From positions 35,628 to 99,627 of the forward strand of contig JAZOTN010000018.1 of the NCBI GenBank assembly GCA_045657665.1: DNA of 64,000 nt, read 5' to 3'. Shown piece by piece: positions 35,489 to 44,423 of this stretch. Within the stretch, counting starts at the first letter, position 1; each line of letters opens with the position of its first letter. The translations under genes and the position numbers were made by a program. The stretch comes from RUG12461 sp045657665 (GTDB lineage: Bacteria > Bacillota > Clostridia > Lachnospirales > Lachnospiraceae). The notes under the pieces are model-generated. The model had not been told where the DNA came from, ran no database searches, and saw only the letters and a list, made by a program, of their open reading frames with translations.

Positions 35489-36199
35489 ATGGAAAAGATA
35501 CCGAAACTGAAAGAAATGTCTTTGAAAGAACGGATCACCTATATCTGGGATTATTATAAGTGGGTCTTTATCATCGCTGTGATCGCGGTCATTGTGGTTA
35601 TATCTGTGGTCCGTCATTTCCTGGCGTATAAGGAAACGGCTTTATACATTGTTCTGGCAAATGCGGATACATTTACCTATTCCGGAAACGGATCAGAGCT
35701 TTTTACGGATTTCCTGGAGGAAGAAGGGATCAATCCCAAGAAGGAGGAAGTGACGGTCAATACGAGTATCCGTTATCTGTCGGGACAGTCGATGACGGAC
35801 ATCTATGGAATGCAGGCGCTTACGACAGTCATGGGATCAGGCACCGCCGATGTTTGCGTGATGAATGAGGAACTATATGAGCAGGTGGGTTCACTGGGAG
35901 CGTTCATTCCGGTTCAGTTTTATCTGACAGAAGAGGAAATGGAAGAGCTTTCGGAGCGGATCATATGGGTTCCCTCGGATCCGGACATTTCATCCATTGC
36001 AGAAGCCGGTGAATCGGAGGAGGCGGGTACACTTTACGCCAGAGGGATCAGGATCTCGGATGAGAATCCGCTTACCGAGAGCGGACTCTATACAGCAGAA
36101 GGGACGTACGTTGGGATCGCAGAGGCTTCCAAACGAACGGAACTGGCGGCAAAACTGGTTCGGGAGCTCGTTGGACTTCCCGCCGAAATAAATCCCTGA
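35489..36199 (+). CDS. Single-pass membrane protein with extracellular binding-protein-like domain
   Basis: A 236-residue protein. A short cytosolic part (KIPKLKEMSLKERITYIWDYYKW) resembles that of many Lachnospiraceae membrane proteins. One helix is at ~27-47, then an extracellular domain that looks like half of a periplasmic-binding fold: TALYIVLANADTF, and MGSGTADVCVMNEELYEQ, similar in pattern to ligand-binding lobes. No catalytic motif is seen. It starts 4 nt after the PBP gene and is the last gene of the envelope operon. Function unknown. Confidence 0.72.
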   Translation: MEKIPKLKEMSLKERITYIWDYYKWVFIIAVIAVIVVISVVRHFLAYKETALYIVLANADTFTYSGNGSELFTDFLEEEGINPKKEEVTVNTSIRYLSGQSMTDIYGMQALTTVMGSGTADVCVMNEELYEQVGSLGAFIPVQFYLTEEEMEELSERIIWVPSDPDISSIAEAGESEEAGTLYARGIRISDENPLTESGLYTAEGTYVGIAEASKRTELAAKLVRELVGLPAEINP

Positions 36200-36207
36200 A
36201 AAAGGTA

Positions 36208-36236
36208 TGGACAAGCATAAATCACCGTGATATAAT
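36208..36236 (+). promoter_or_regulatory. Promoter of the tRNA-Pro gene
   Basis: TGGACA (36208-36213) and TATAAT (36231-36236) are separated by 17 nt, about 66 nt before the tRNA. The leader contains a nested hairpin (AGCATT at 36255-36260 with AATGCT at 36283-36288, and CTGCTC/GAGCAG inside) likely removed during tRNA processing. Confidence 0.75.
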
Positions 36237-36302
36237 CACAAAGATGCCGTAGCGAGCATTGAGCCTGCTCGATGGGAGCAGAAATGCTATTTGTTATGAT
36301 GG

Positions 36303-36376
36303 CGGCGTGTGGCTCAGTTTGGTAGAGCGCAGCGTTCGGGACGCTGAGGCCGCAGGTTCGAATCCTGTCACGCCGA
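36303..36376 (+). tRNA. tRNA-Pro (anticodon CGG)
   Basis: 74 nt. The acceptor stem is CGGCGTG with CACGCCG and discriminator A. The D arm is GCTCAGTTTGGTAGAGC. The anticodon stem-loop is CAGCG-TTCGGGA-CGCTG with anticodon CGG, and the T arm is CAGGTTCGAATCCTG. CCA is not encoded. It stands alone with its own promoter and terminator. Confidence 0.96.
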
Positions 36377-36383
36377 TGAAAGG

Positions 36384-36417
36384 AAAAGGACATCCTTTGT
36401 GGGATGTCCTTTTTTTC
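36384..36417 (+). terminator. Intrinsic terminator after tRNA-Pro
   Basis: The stem AAAGGACATCC/GGATGTCCTTT with a 6-nt loop is followed by a T-run to 36416. It ends the tRNA transcript. The sortase gene start lies just beyond, so an upstream in-frame start inside this stem was rejected. Confidence 0.9.
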
Positions 36418-36427
36418 GAAGGATAAG

Positions 36428-37387
36428 ATGCCAAAACGTATTGACAGCCGTGAGTTCCGGGATCCGGAAAGCTACCGTGCGGCCCTGAAAAAACAATATT
36501 CCAAAACCGAGGAAGAGAGTGCCGCGGATTATGAGAGGCATGTGGAAAAGGTGTCCGTCCCCACCCGGTACGGCATGGTGGTCCGAAATTCATCTATTGC
36601 CATCCTTGTGGTCCTTCTTTTGTTTTTCCTGTTTTTTTTCGGGAAAAATCTCTATGATGATTACCAAAGCCGGGAAAATGTGGAGAAGCTGCAGGTGATG
36701 AAAGCTTCCCTGCCGGATGAGGAAAAGCTGGTTGAAATACCGGTTCTTAAAAAAGAAACAGAGGAAGAGGACTCATCTGACCAGCCGAAAGAGCATGTAG
36801 TGATGATGCTTTCGGAATATGCACCTCTCTACCGTGAAAATCCCGATCTTTGCGGATGGCTGCGGATCCCGGATACGGAGATTGACTATCCCGTCATGCA
36901 CAGGGATGACGATAATGATTTCTATCTGAGCCACAATTTTTACGGCGGAGAAGATGTAAACGGTCTTCTGGTGCTCGATAAAAGGTGTCCGGAGGACGGG
37001 TCAGGAAATCATCTTCTGATACACGGTCACAATATGAAGTCAGGCTTTATGTTCGGGGGCTTAAAGAAATACAAGGATGAGGAATACGGACGGTCTCATC
37101 CTCTGATCTATTATGATACTCTGACCGAACCGCGCGTTTATCAGATCTTTTCCGTGTTTCAGTCATCGACGAATCTTGCGGATCAGGAGGATTTCCATTA
37201 CTATGACTATATAGACCTCGAAACGCAGGAGGACTTTGATGCGTATGTATCAGCTGCCAGGCAGCAGTCTCTTTATGAGATGGATACGGATGTTCAGTAC
37301 GGAGACCGGCTGATCACGCTTTCCACCTGTGATTATTCCAAGGATAACGGACGGCTTGTCATCGTCGGAAAGGAAGTGTCGGATTGA
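36428..37387 (+). CDS. srtB: Class B sortase
   Basis: About 319 residues: a long charged cytosolic N-terminus, a membrane helix (~46-68, SIAILVVLLLFFLFFFG) and an extracellular sortase beta-barrel. Catalytic residues are present: His in LIHGHNM, Cys in TLSTCDYS and Arg in NGRLVIVGK; the helical N-terminal extension and the C-terminal STCDYS pattern are those of class B. It cleaves a sorting motif and links substrate to peptidoglycan. The next gene overlaps by 4 nt and encodes the evident substrate. The ATG at 36428 has only a weak AAGGAT site. Confidence 0.92.
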   Translation: MPKRIDSREFRDPESYRAALKKQYSKTEEESAADYERHVEKVSVPTRYGMVVRNSSIAILVVLLLFFLFFFGKNLYDDYQSRENVEKLQVMKASLPDEEKLVEIPVLKKETEEEDSSDQPKEHVVMMLSEYAPLYRENPDLCGWLRIPDTEIDYPVMHRDDDNDFYLSHNFYGGEDVNGLLVLDKRCPEDGSGNHLLIHGHNMKSGFMFGGLKKYKDEEYGRSHPLIYYDTLTEPRVYQIFSVFQSSTNLADQEDFHYYDYIDLETQEDFDAYVSAARQQSLYEMDTDVQYGDRLITLSTCDYSKDNGRLVIVGKEVSD

Positions 37388-39687
37388 AGAACTCGAAGAA
37401 GAAAACATTCAGACGGATCAGGCGGATTGTCGGAATATCTGCACTTTGTCTCGGGATCGCGATCGGTCTTGTTCCGGCTAATCTTTTTGCGAGTCCTTCC
37501 ACTACGGAAGCTCCGGAAGACAACCTGACGGTCACCGTTTCGGATGAAAGAGCATCGGTAAGCGGTCTTTCCGAACAATCCACCGCTACGGCACTCAATT
37601 TTGACCAGGATTCCACACTGAAGATTGAGGACAGCGACGGTGAAGCGATCCTTGCACTGATGAACGAGAGAGTTCAAAACGCGGCCTATGATGAGCAGTG
37701 CTTCTACAGATCTGATCAGATGAGTCCTTTTTCCCTCGGGTTTTATGATGAGGAAGGGACGAAAAAAGACTACGGGACGCTTGATCTGACACTGACTGTT
37801 CCGGAGAGTTTCCGCCGGGACGGGTATCTGGAGGTGCTCGGTGTTTCCGGTGACGGGAAGACCATGATCTGCGCGAAGATTGAAGAGAGTACGGCGGAAA
37901 CAAAAACCATTACCTTTGTCGTAAGCGGTACAGCAGTACCTTCCGGAGAATTCATGCTTCTTTCCCATAAGGCACCGGTCACATCGGTAAACGATCAGCG
38001 AACCGATACCAAAAACGGGTCAAAATCTTTTGCGTCTCTTGAGAAGAACCTTTATGTGGATCGGGTGCTGGACATAACATCAAAGGGAAATACGATCAAA
38101 AGACTGATCGATGAAAACGGAAGCTATGCATATGACGCGCTCAGTGTGTTTACCATGACACTGACCGATGATGAGGGCACCGAAATCTCAAAGGCAATAT
38201 CGGATTACGGAAAGATTTCCGTGAATCTTGCCATCCCGGACAATATGAAGCTTTCGGAAGGCAGGATCAAGCTGTTCGGGGTAAACGGAGACGGAACCCT
38301 GAATACGGAGCTTTCCGAGAAAACAGAGGAAGTGGATGGAGTCAGCTGCGTCGCATTTCAGACCGACAGTACGGGTGAGTTTGCCATCGCCTATTTTTCC
38401 AATACCAAAACCCAGTCCGCGCTTACGGTGATCGACAGCCGGACGGACTGCAAATCCACTGCAAAAACGACCGTCAGTGCAAAAACCGAATATACGGGAC
38501 AACTGTTCCTTCATGTGGAGCCGTCGGAAGGAGCGGTCATCAAGCCGCTGATCCAATCCAACGGCACCTATCATTATACGGATATCAGCCCCTTTAAACT
38601 GACAATGACGGATGCGGCTTCGGGCGGTAAGGTGATCGCATCGCCTCCGACCTGTACGCTGACCATGGTGCTGCCGGATCTTATGGATGATGAAAAAGGA
38701 AGGGTTTATCTCCTGGGGATCGCAGCGGACGGAACATTGAACGGAAATACCGGGGCGGTTTTAACGGAGCTTTCCGGAGAGACGTATATCACCTTTGAAA
38801 CGGCTGTGATGAATGAATATGCGTTTCTTTACGATGCGGGGGAACGATATCCTATCGTGACAAAACCTGCAGATGAAACAATGACTGCACAGAGCGTTTC
38901 TGCTTCCATCTCCAACGGCAGCAGTATGGCAAGGAGCTTTGTGGCAAAAGAACTCCGTTCTCTGGAGGAAAAAATGCTTCTTCCGGACGGAGAGGCGGAG
39001 GCAGATGTGTCTACGATCGAGGATCGGGAGCAGGCATATCTTTACGGTCAGATCCGTAATTCCTCCGCATACAGCGGAGCGGATGAAGTGGACTTCTTTG
39101 ATTTCTATCTTGCCGACAGCGCCGGAAATGCAGTGGATGATTTCGGAACCTGCACGGTGAAACTGGTGCTTTCGGATTCAATGGATCCCTCAAAGGGAAA
39201 ATTCCAGGTGCTTTCCGTACAAACTGCAGCGGACGATACCCTGTCACTTGATACGGGGATCGGATCCACGACGGAAAGTGAGGGTGATAACAAGATCCTT
39301 TCTTTTACGGTTCCGCATTTTACACCATACGCTGTTCTATATACCGAAAACAAGAATGAAGAAGCGGCGGAGACAGCAACCGTATCCAATGACGCAAAAG
39401 GGGCATCGACGACAGCATCCGGAAACGGAGCCGCCACTACACCGGTGGTCATAAACGATACTACAAAGCCTTCGGCTCCAACAGGAAGTACGACGCCTGT
39501 TCTCAGGAATGATACAAGTACTCCCGCGCAGACGGGCAGCGGGACCGCAACGGTAGCCGATATGCCGAAAACAGCGGATGCTACGACCTACCGGAATATT
39601 CTTGTTATGATACTGATCTCTCTCGGAGCTTTGCTGGTGATCTCTTCTCTCCAGTTTGAAAAGACCGTACGGAGAAGGAAGAATTGA
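37384..39687 (+). CDS. Sortase-anchored surface protein with four repeated beta-domains
   Basis: A 767-residue exported protein with an N-terminal signal (IVGISALCLGIAIGLVPANLFA) and a C-terminal wall-sorting signal: motif MPKTA, hydrophobic helix (NILVMILISLGALLVISSL) and basic tail RRRK. The mature part holds four similar domains of ~130-150 residues, each ending in a motif like G-x-I/L-x-V/L-x-G-x-x-x-DGT (YLEVLGVSGDGK, RIKLFGVNGDGT, RVYLLGIAADGT, KFQVLSVQTAAD). A Thr/Ser/Pro-rich stalk precedes the anchor. It starts at TTG 37384 overlapping the sortase stop, so enzyme and substrate are coupled. Ligand unknown. Confidence 0.85.
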   Translation: MKNSKKKTFRRIRRIVGISALCLGIAIGLVPANLFASPSTTEAPEDNLTVTVSDERASVSGLSEQSTATALNFDQDSTLKIEDSDGEAILALMNERVQNAAYDEQCFYRSDQMSPFSLGFYDEEGTKKDYGTLDLTLTVPESFRRDGYLEVLGVSGDGKTMICAKIEESTAETKTITFVVSGTAVPSGEFMLLSHKAPVTSVNDQRTDTKNGSKSFASLEKNLYVDRVLDITSKGNTIKRLIDENGSYAYDALSVFTMTLTDDEGTEISKAISDYGKISVNLAIPDNMKLSEGRIKLFGVNGDGTLNTELSEKTEEVDGVSCVAFQTDSTGEFAIAYFSNTKTQSALTVIDSRTDCKSTAKTTVSAKTEYTGQLFLHVEPSEGAVIKPLIQSNGTYHYTDISPFKLTMTDAASGGKVIASPPTCTLTMVLPDLMDDEKGRVYLLGIAADGTLNGNTGAVLTELSGETYITFETAVMNEYAFLYDAGERYPIVTKPADETMTAQSVSASISNGSSMARSFVAKELRSLEEKMLLPDGEAEADVSTIEDREQAYLYGQIRNSSAYSGADEVDFFDFYLADSAGNAVDDFGTCTVKLVLSDSMDPSKGKFQVLSVQTAADDTLSLDTGIGSTTESEGDNKILSFTVPHFTPYAVLYTENKNEEAAETATVSNDAKGASTTASGNGAATTPVVINDTTKPSAPTGSTTPVLRNDTSTPAQTGSGTATVADMPKTADATTYRNILVMILISLGALLVISSLQFEKTVRRRKN

Positions 39688-39718
39688 TTGGTTTTTTTGT
39701 ACAAAGTAACGAAAAGCC

Positions 39719-39748
39719 TTGTGGAAATACGTGTTTTTGTGGTAAAAT
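39719..39748 (+). promoter_or_regulatory. Candidate promoter of the chemoreceptor gene
   Basis: TTGTGG (39719-39724) and TAAAAT (39743-39748) are separated by 18 nt, about 40 nt before the start codon. It looks like a moderate sigma-A promoter; no sigma-28 (TAAA-N15-GCCGATAA) pattern is visible. Confidence 0.45.
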
Positions 39749-39786
39749 AAAACAGTTTCTATCGGTATCCACATCGGAGAGCGCGT

Positions 39787-41868
39787 ATGAAATTCAAAAA
39801 GATCAGTACCAGAATGCTTGCTATTATCGTGCCTGTTTTGATTGCTTCCATGGCAATACTGACGCTGATCAGTGTTATGAACAGCCGGAATACGATCAAT
39901 CAACAGATTTCACAACGCATGAGTGCGGAGCTGACATCGGCTGAGGAGAATGTTGAGAATTCCCTGAACGCCGTATCTACTATGGCGGATGTGATCGCCG
40001 ATATGGTATCTGGGACTCTCGGAGAGGTGGAGATGACTACCTATGAGAGCACTCTCGGAGAGATCATTCAGAGCAATGATATGGTGCTCGGCAGTGGACT
40101 CTGGTTTGAGCCCTACAAGTTTGACGAAGCAGAGGAGTACATGGGACCTTATGTATATAAGGACGGTGGCAGCATAGTTGTTACGTATGACTACAGCAAT
40201 GCTGATTATGATTATTTCAGTCAGGAATACTATACCAACGCAAAGAATTCCTCCGGTCCGGTTATTACGAATCCCTATTACGATCCCACTTCCGGTGTGA
40301 TCATGAGTTCCTGCTCCACGCCGATCACTGTTGACGGAGCATTTATCGGCTGTGTGACGGTAGATATGGAACTTTCCTCAGTTGCTTCCATGGTGGATGG
40401 GATCAAAGTCGGAAAGAACGGAACGGCAATGCTTCTTGACAGCATCGGTACCTATCTTGCCGGTGTGGATGAATCCCTGATCCAGAACGGTGCGAACATC
40501 ACATCCGATTCCAACGCTTCCCTTGCGGCTGCAGGTAAGACGATCATGGGTTCGGAGACAGGCGTTGCCCGCTATACCGATCCAACATTCGGTGCAACTG
40601 ATCTTTATTATACGACGATCCCGTCCACGGGTTGGAAGGTGATCATCAAAATGCCGCAGTCCGAGATCAATCAGCCAATCCAGCAGCTTCTTCTGCTTCT
40701 CCTGATCGTGACGGTTGTTGCGATCGTTCTGGAGATCCTGATAGTGGTTCTTCAGATCCGCAGTATTTCAAAGAGTATCATTCAGGTACAGAGCTTTGCC
40801 GGACAGCTGGCAGACGGAGACTTCTCGGTGGATCCGATCACGGTCCGCAGTGAGGATGAGCTCGGAAAGATGGGCGATTCCCTGAATGAGATGTATGACA
40901 GCAACAAGGATGTCATCAGCGGTATCGCGCGTTATGCGGTCGAGATCGATGAATCCAGCACCAGACTTTCCGTAGCGGCGGGTGAACTTGCCGAACAGTT
41001 CAGTTCCATTCAGAAGCTGATGAACAGCGTCAATGAGGATATGATGACGACCAGTGCCGCAACAGAAGAGGTCAATGCTTCGACCGAAGAGGTACTTTCC
41101 AATGTCAATCTTCTTGCAAGCGAAGCGGAAGAAAGCGAACAGATGGCAAGGGAGATCCAGGAACGTGCGGCCGGCATAGAGAAACAGAGCAGCGAATCTT
41201 CGGAATCTGCGATCCAGATGACCGAGCAGTTCAGCACACGTCTCAACCAGAGCATTGAAAACGCAAAGGTAGTGGAGAGCATCAGTGAACTGACCGATGT
41301 GATCAGCAACATTGCGGAACAGATCAATCTGCTTTCCCTGAATGCATCTATCGAAGCAGCCCGTGCAGGCGAAGCAGGACGCGGATTCGCGGTTGTGGCA
41401 ACGGAGATCGGAAGCCTTGCAGGCAGTACATCTGAGGCGGTCGGAAAGATTCAGGAAACGATCGCAGAGGTACAGGATGCGTTTAATGATCTTACTGAAG
41501 CGGCATCGGGACTTCTTTCCTTTGTTACCGATACGGTTTCGCCGGATTATAAGCTCTTTGTTGAGGTAGCAGGCCAGTACGGCAGTGATGCGGCAAACTT
41601 CCAGGAGAAGAGCAACAATATTTCCGAGATGTCTTCGAACATCAAGCATATCATGGGAGAGGTTACGGACGCGATCCAGAGCATCGCGGAGGCAACCCAG
41701 AGTACAACGGATAACAGCAACCAGATCATGGGATCCATTGAAGTGGTTTCTGATCACGTGGACAACATATCTACTATGTCCGGCTCACAGCAGGAGATCG
41801 CAGAGAGCCTTAGTACTACGGTCGGACGGTTTAAGCTGACTTCTGACGACAGCAATACGGAAAGCTAA
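39787..41868 (+). CDS. Methyl-accepting chemotaxis protein with extracellular Cache domain
   Basis: A 693-residue chemoreceptor. It has TM1 at ~10-33, an extracellular double-Cache sensor at ~34-285 (LWFEPYKFDEAEEY; GPVITNPYYDPTSGVIMSS) and TM2 at ~297-320. A HAMP domain follows, then the cytoplasmic methyl-accepting coiled coil with the hairpin tip EQINLLSLNASIEAARAGEAGRGFAVVATE, given here as a range rather than one motif. It signals to CheA/CheW; no che genes are in the window. There is no C-terminal pentapeptide tether. Cache domains of this kind usually bind amino acids or organic acids. Its presence implies a motile or Tfp/che-positive organism, consistent with the mini-flagellin at 56160. 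Confidence 0.93.
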   Translation: MKFKKISTRMLAIIVPVLIASMAILTLISVMNSRNTINQQISQRMSAELTSAEENVENSLNAVSTMADVIADMVSGTLGEVEMTTYESTLGEIIQSNDMVLGSGLWFEPYKFDEAEEYMGPYVYKDGGSIVVTYDYSNADYDYFSQEYYTNAKNSSGPVITNPYYDPTSGVIMSSCSTPITVDGAFIGCVTVDMELSSVASMVDGIKVGKNGTAMLLDSIGTYLAGVDESLIQNGANITSDSNASLAAAGKTIMGSETGVARYTDPTFGATDLYYTTIPSTGWKVIIKMPQSEINQPIQQLLLLLLIVTVVAIVLEILIVVLQIRSISKSIIQVQSFAGQLADGDFSVDPITVRSEDELGKMGDSLNEMYDSNKDVISGIARYAVEIDESSTRLSVAAGELAEQFSSIQKLMNSVNEDMMTTSAATEEVNASTEEVLSNVNLLASEAEESEQMAREIQERAAGIEKQSSESSESAIQMTEQFSTRLNQSIENAKVVESISELTDVISNIAEQINLLSLNASIEAARAGEAGRGFAVVATEIGSLAGSTSEAVGKIQETIAEVQDAFNDLTEAASGLLSFVTDTVSPDYKLFVEVAGQYGSDAANFQEKSNNISEMSSNIKHIMGEVTDAIQSIAEATQSTTDNSNQIMGSIEVVSDHVDNISTMSGSQQEIAESLSTTVGRFKLTSDDSNTES

Positions 41869-41940
41869 ATTACGGAACTATTAACAATACCGGCAAGTTT
41901 CATCGCAGGTATTCAATAAAATGATAGAGAGGGAAAAAAC

Positions 41941-42633
41941 ATGATCTACTCAACAGAAGTAAAAGCTATGTGCCCGGTTCATCAGGGTGTACATCATGGC
42001 GCCGCTCCTATCCCGGAGGAAGCAAAATGGGTGAAAGCCCGCGAAGTGAAGGATATTTCCGGGTACACGCACGGCATTGGCTGGTGCGCTCCGCAGCAAG
42101 GCTGCTGCAAGCTTTCACTCAACGTGAAAGACGGGGTGATCCAGGAAGCGCTTGTGGAGACGCTTGGCTGCTCCGGTATGACGCATTCCGCGGCAATGGC
42201 TGCTGAAATCCTTCCCGGGCTTACGATCCTGGAAGCGCTCAATACGGATCTCGTGTGTGATGCGATCAATACAGCGATGAGGGAGTTGTTCCTTCAGATC
42301 GTATACGGACGTTCCCAGAGCGCGTTTTCAGAGGACGGCCTTCAGATCGGAGCAGGACTTGAGGATCTCGGAAAGGGTACCAGATCCATGCTTGGTACTA
42401 CCTATGGTACGCTTGAGAAGGGACCGAGATATCTTGAGCTTACAGACGGCTATATTACGGAGCTTGCTCTTGATGAGGATGATGAGATCATCGGTTACAA
42501 GTATATCAATTTCGGAAAGATGATGGATTTCATCAAAGCCGGAGATGATCCGAAGGTTGCAGTGGAAAAAGCATCCGGACAGTACGGTCGTGTAGATGAC
42601 GCGGTCAGATGTATTGATCCGCGGAAAGAATAA
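41941..42633 (+). CDS. NifU/IscU-like iron-sulfur scaffold family protein paired with GGGtGRT protein
   Basis: A 230-residue protein. The region ~40-90 resembles NifU/IscU scaffolds: Cys at 49, 55 and 56 (GWCAPQQGCC) and Cys77 in the LGCSGMTHSAAMAAEIL helix, which corresponds to the GC-x-A-x-x-AS motif. The rest, including a TYGTLEKGPRYLELTDGYI segment, is specific to this subfamily. It probably binds a cluster or metal. It starts well after the chemoreceptor with a GAGAGGGA site and is followed after 18 nt by the GGGtGRT gene. The pairing is recurrent in anaerobes from memory. The target protein and biological role are unknown to me. Confidence 0.82.
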   Translation: MIYSTEVKAMCPVHQGVHHGAAPIPEEAKWVKAREVKDISGYTHGIGWCAPQQGCCKLSLNVKDGVIQEALVETLGCSGMTHSAAMAAEILPGLTILEALNTDLVCDAINTAMRELFLQIVYGRSQSAFSEDGLQIGAGLEDLGKGTRSMLGTTYGTLEKGPRYLELTDGYITELALDEDDEIIGYKYINFGKMMDFIKAGDDPKVAVEKASGQYGRVDDAVRCIDPRKE

Positions 42634-42651
42634 TCAGGGAGGAAAGAAAAA

Positions 42652-43671
42652 ATGGCTACATTTGAATCTTATGAAAGAAGAGAGAAACAGATCCTTTCCA
42701 AACTGTCAGAGTACGGGATCGGATCCATTGATGAAGCAGAGAAGATCACAAAAGATGCGGGTCTGGATGTCTATCATATGATCGAAGGGATCCAGCCGAT
42801 CTGCTTTGAAAATGCGAAATGGGCGTATACCGTAGGCGCGGCTATCGCGATCAAGAAGAACTGCCGGAAGGCTTCCGAGGCTGCAGCTGCGATCGGAGAG
42901 GGACTTCAGTCTTTCTGTATCCCGGGTTCGGTTGCTGACCGGAGAAAAGTTGGTCTCGGACATGGAAATCTCGGAAAGATGCTCCTTGAAGAGGATACCG
43001 AGTGCTTTGCATTCCTTGCAGGTCATGAGTCTTTTGCCGCAGCTGAAGGTGCGATCGGTATTGCGGAGAAAGCGAACAAGGTTCGTCAGAAACCGCTTCG
43101 CGTTATCCTGAACGGTCTTGGAAAGGATGCGGCACAGATCATTTCCAGAATCAACGGATTCACATATGTGGAGACCGAATACGATTATTTCACGGGAGAA
43201 CTGAAAGAAGTATTCCGTAAATGCTATTCCAAGGATGCAAACAGCCCGAGAGCAAAGGTAAACTGCTACGGCGCTAACGACGTTCAGGAAGGTGTCGCGA
43301 TCATGTGGCATGAGAATGTGGATGTCTCCATCACGGGTAACTCCACGAACCCGACCAGATTCCAGCATCCGGTTGCAGGTACCTACAAGAAAGAACGTAC
43401 CGAAGCAGGAAAGAAGTATTTCTCCGTTGCTTCCGGCGGCGGAACCGGACGTACGCTTCATCCGGATAACATGGCAGCAGGACCGGCTTCCTATGGTATG
43501 ACGGATACGATGGGAAGAATGCACTCCGATGCGCAGTTCGCAGGTTCGTCTTCCGTACCGGCACATGTTGAAATGATGGGTCTCATCGGTGCAGGAAATA
43601 ATCCGATGGTCGGAATGACCGTTTCCACCGCGGTTTCCGTAGAAGAAGCTGCAAAGGCAGGGAAATTCTGA
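42652..43671 (+). CDS. GGGtGRT family protein of unknown function
   Basis: A 339-residue soluble protein named for its conserved GGGTGRT loop, here at residues 262-268 (VASGGGTGRTLHP). Other striking segments are RKVGLGHGNLGKML, GHESFAAAEGAIG, RVILNGLGKDAAQII and the C-terminal MGLIGAGNNPMVGMTVSTAVS. The glycine loops suggest nucleotide or cofactor binding, but no known fold is obvious by eye. It is encoded immediately after the NifU-like gene with an AGGGAGG ribosome site and ends at a strong bidirectional terminator, so the two genes form a closed bicistron. An oxygen-sensitive metalloenzyme is a reasonable guess, nothing more. Confidence 0.85.
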   Translation: MATFESYERREKQILSKLSEYGIGSIDEAEKITKDAGLDVYHMIEGIQPICFENAKWAYTVGAAIAIKKNCRKASEAAAAIGEGLQSFCIPGSVADRRKVGLGHGNLGKMLLEEDTECFAFLAGHESFAAAEGAIGIAEKANKVRQKPLRVILNGLGKDAAQIISRINGFTYVETEYDYFTGELKEVFRKCYSKDANSPRAKVNCYGANDVQEGVAIMWHENVDVSITGNSTNPTRFQHPVAGTYKKERTEAGKKYFSVASGGGTGRTLHPDNMAAGPASYGMTDTMGRMHSDAQFAGSSSVPAHVEMMGLIGAGNNPMVGMTVSTAVSVEEAAKAGKF

Positions 43672-43701
43672 GAAAAGACTGGATCAAAAGCGTTATAGAC
43701 C

Positions 43702-43737
43702 AGAAAAAAGGGAGCCTTTAACCGGGCTCCCCTTTTA
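43702..43737. terminator. Bidirectional terminator between GGGtGRT and thymidine kinase genes
   Basis: AAAAAGGGAGCC and GGGCTCCCCTTTT form a stem with a 7-9-nt loop and A/T runs on both sides. It serves the plus-strand bicistron and the minus-strand tdk gene; the tdk stop codon lies inside the loop. Confidence 0.85.
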
Positions 43738-44290
43738 ATGCACCGAGTTTGAAATGCTTTCGGCAAAGTGCGACATAGCTGTCGTTTGCACCGAGCATGA
43801 CCTGTGCGCCATCCCTCACGATACCGTTTTCATTGTATCTGGCGTTGCAGGTCGCTTTTCTACCGCACCAGCACACGGTTTTCAATTCTTTGATCACATC
43901 ACAGATCGCGATCAGACGTTCACTTCCCGGGAAAAGACGGTTCTGAAAATCTGCGCGGAGACCGTAGCATACGACGGGAACATTCATGAAATCCGCGATA
44001 TCCGAAAGAAAATCGATCTGTTCGGGCGAAGCGAACTGAACCTCGTCCACAATGATACAGTCATAGGTTTTGATCTTATCGTAGGTATAGGTCTGAAGCT
44101 CCTCCAAAAGGATACATTTCTGTGAAAGACCGATGCGGGAATGTACGGTCTGTTCTCCGTCCCGGGTGTCTACAGCAGGTTTTACCAGAAGAGCGTTCTG
44201 CCCGACTTCTTCATAATTGAAATGCGTCATCAGTGCGTTGGCGGTTTTGGAACTGCCCATCGCGCCGTAATAGTAGTAAAGTTTTGCCAT
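43718..44290 (-). CDS. tdk: Thymidine kinase
   Basis: A 190-residue type II thymidine kinase that phosphorylates thymidine for salvage. The P-loop is GAMGSSKTANA at ~8-18, the Walker B region is IIVDEVQFAS, and the zinc lasso has Cys residues in TVCWCGRKATC and LCRKHF. The first pair is C-x-C rather than the common C-x-x-C. The ATG at 44290 follows AAAGGAGC; the ten-residue upstream extension is not supported. It is monocistronic and convergent with the GGGtGRT gene. Confidence 0.94.
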   Translation of the reverse strand: MAKLYYYYGAMGSSKTANALMTHFNYEEVGQNALLVKPAVDTRDGEQTVHSRIGLSQKCILLEELQTYTYDKIKTYDCIIVDEVQFASPEQIDFLSDIADFMNVPVVCYGLRADFQNRLFPGSERLIAICDVIKELKTVCWCGRKATCNARYNENGIVRDGAQVMLGANDSYVALCRKHFKLGALKGEPG

Positions 44291-44423
44291 GATCGCTCCT
44301 TTCAAAAGGTATTCTAACATAGTTTATGCTGAAAAAGTTGTGTTCTGTAAAAAAATGTGTCATTATGGTTGAAAAGTGATTGGGAGCGCCTGTATCGGCG
44401 TATTCGGATAAGGAACAGAGACT

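Noticed and set aside
36404..36427. Upstream start for the sortase gene
   Set aside because: It lies in the tRNA terminator stem and T-run and has no ribosome site.
40768..41757. 329-codon minus-strand frame opposite the chemoreceptor
   Set aside because: It is antisense to a well-conserved signalling domain and has cysteine-rich, low-quality translation.
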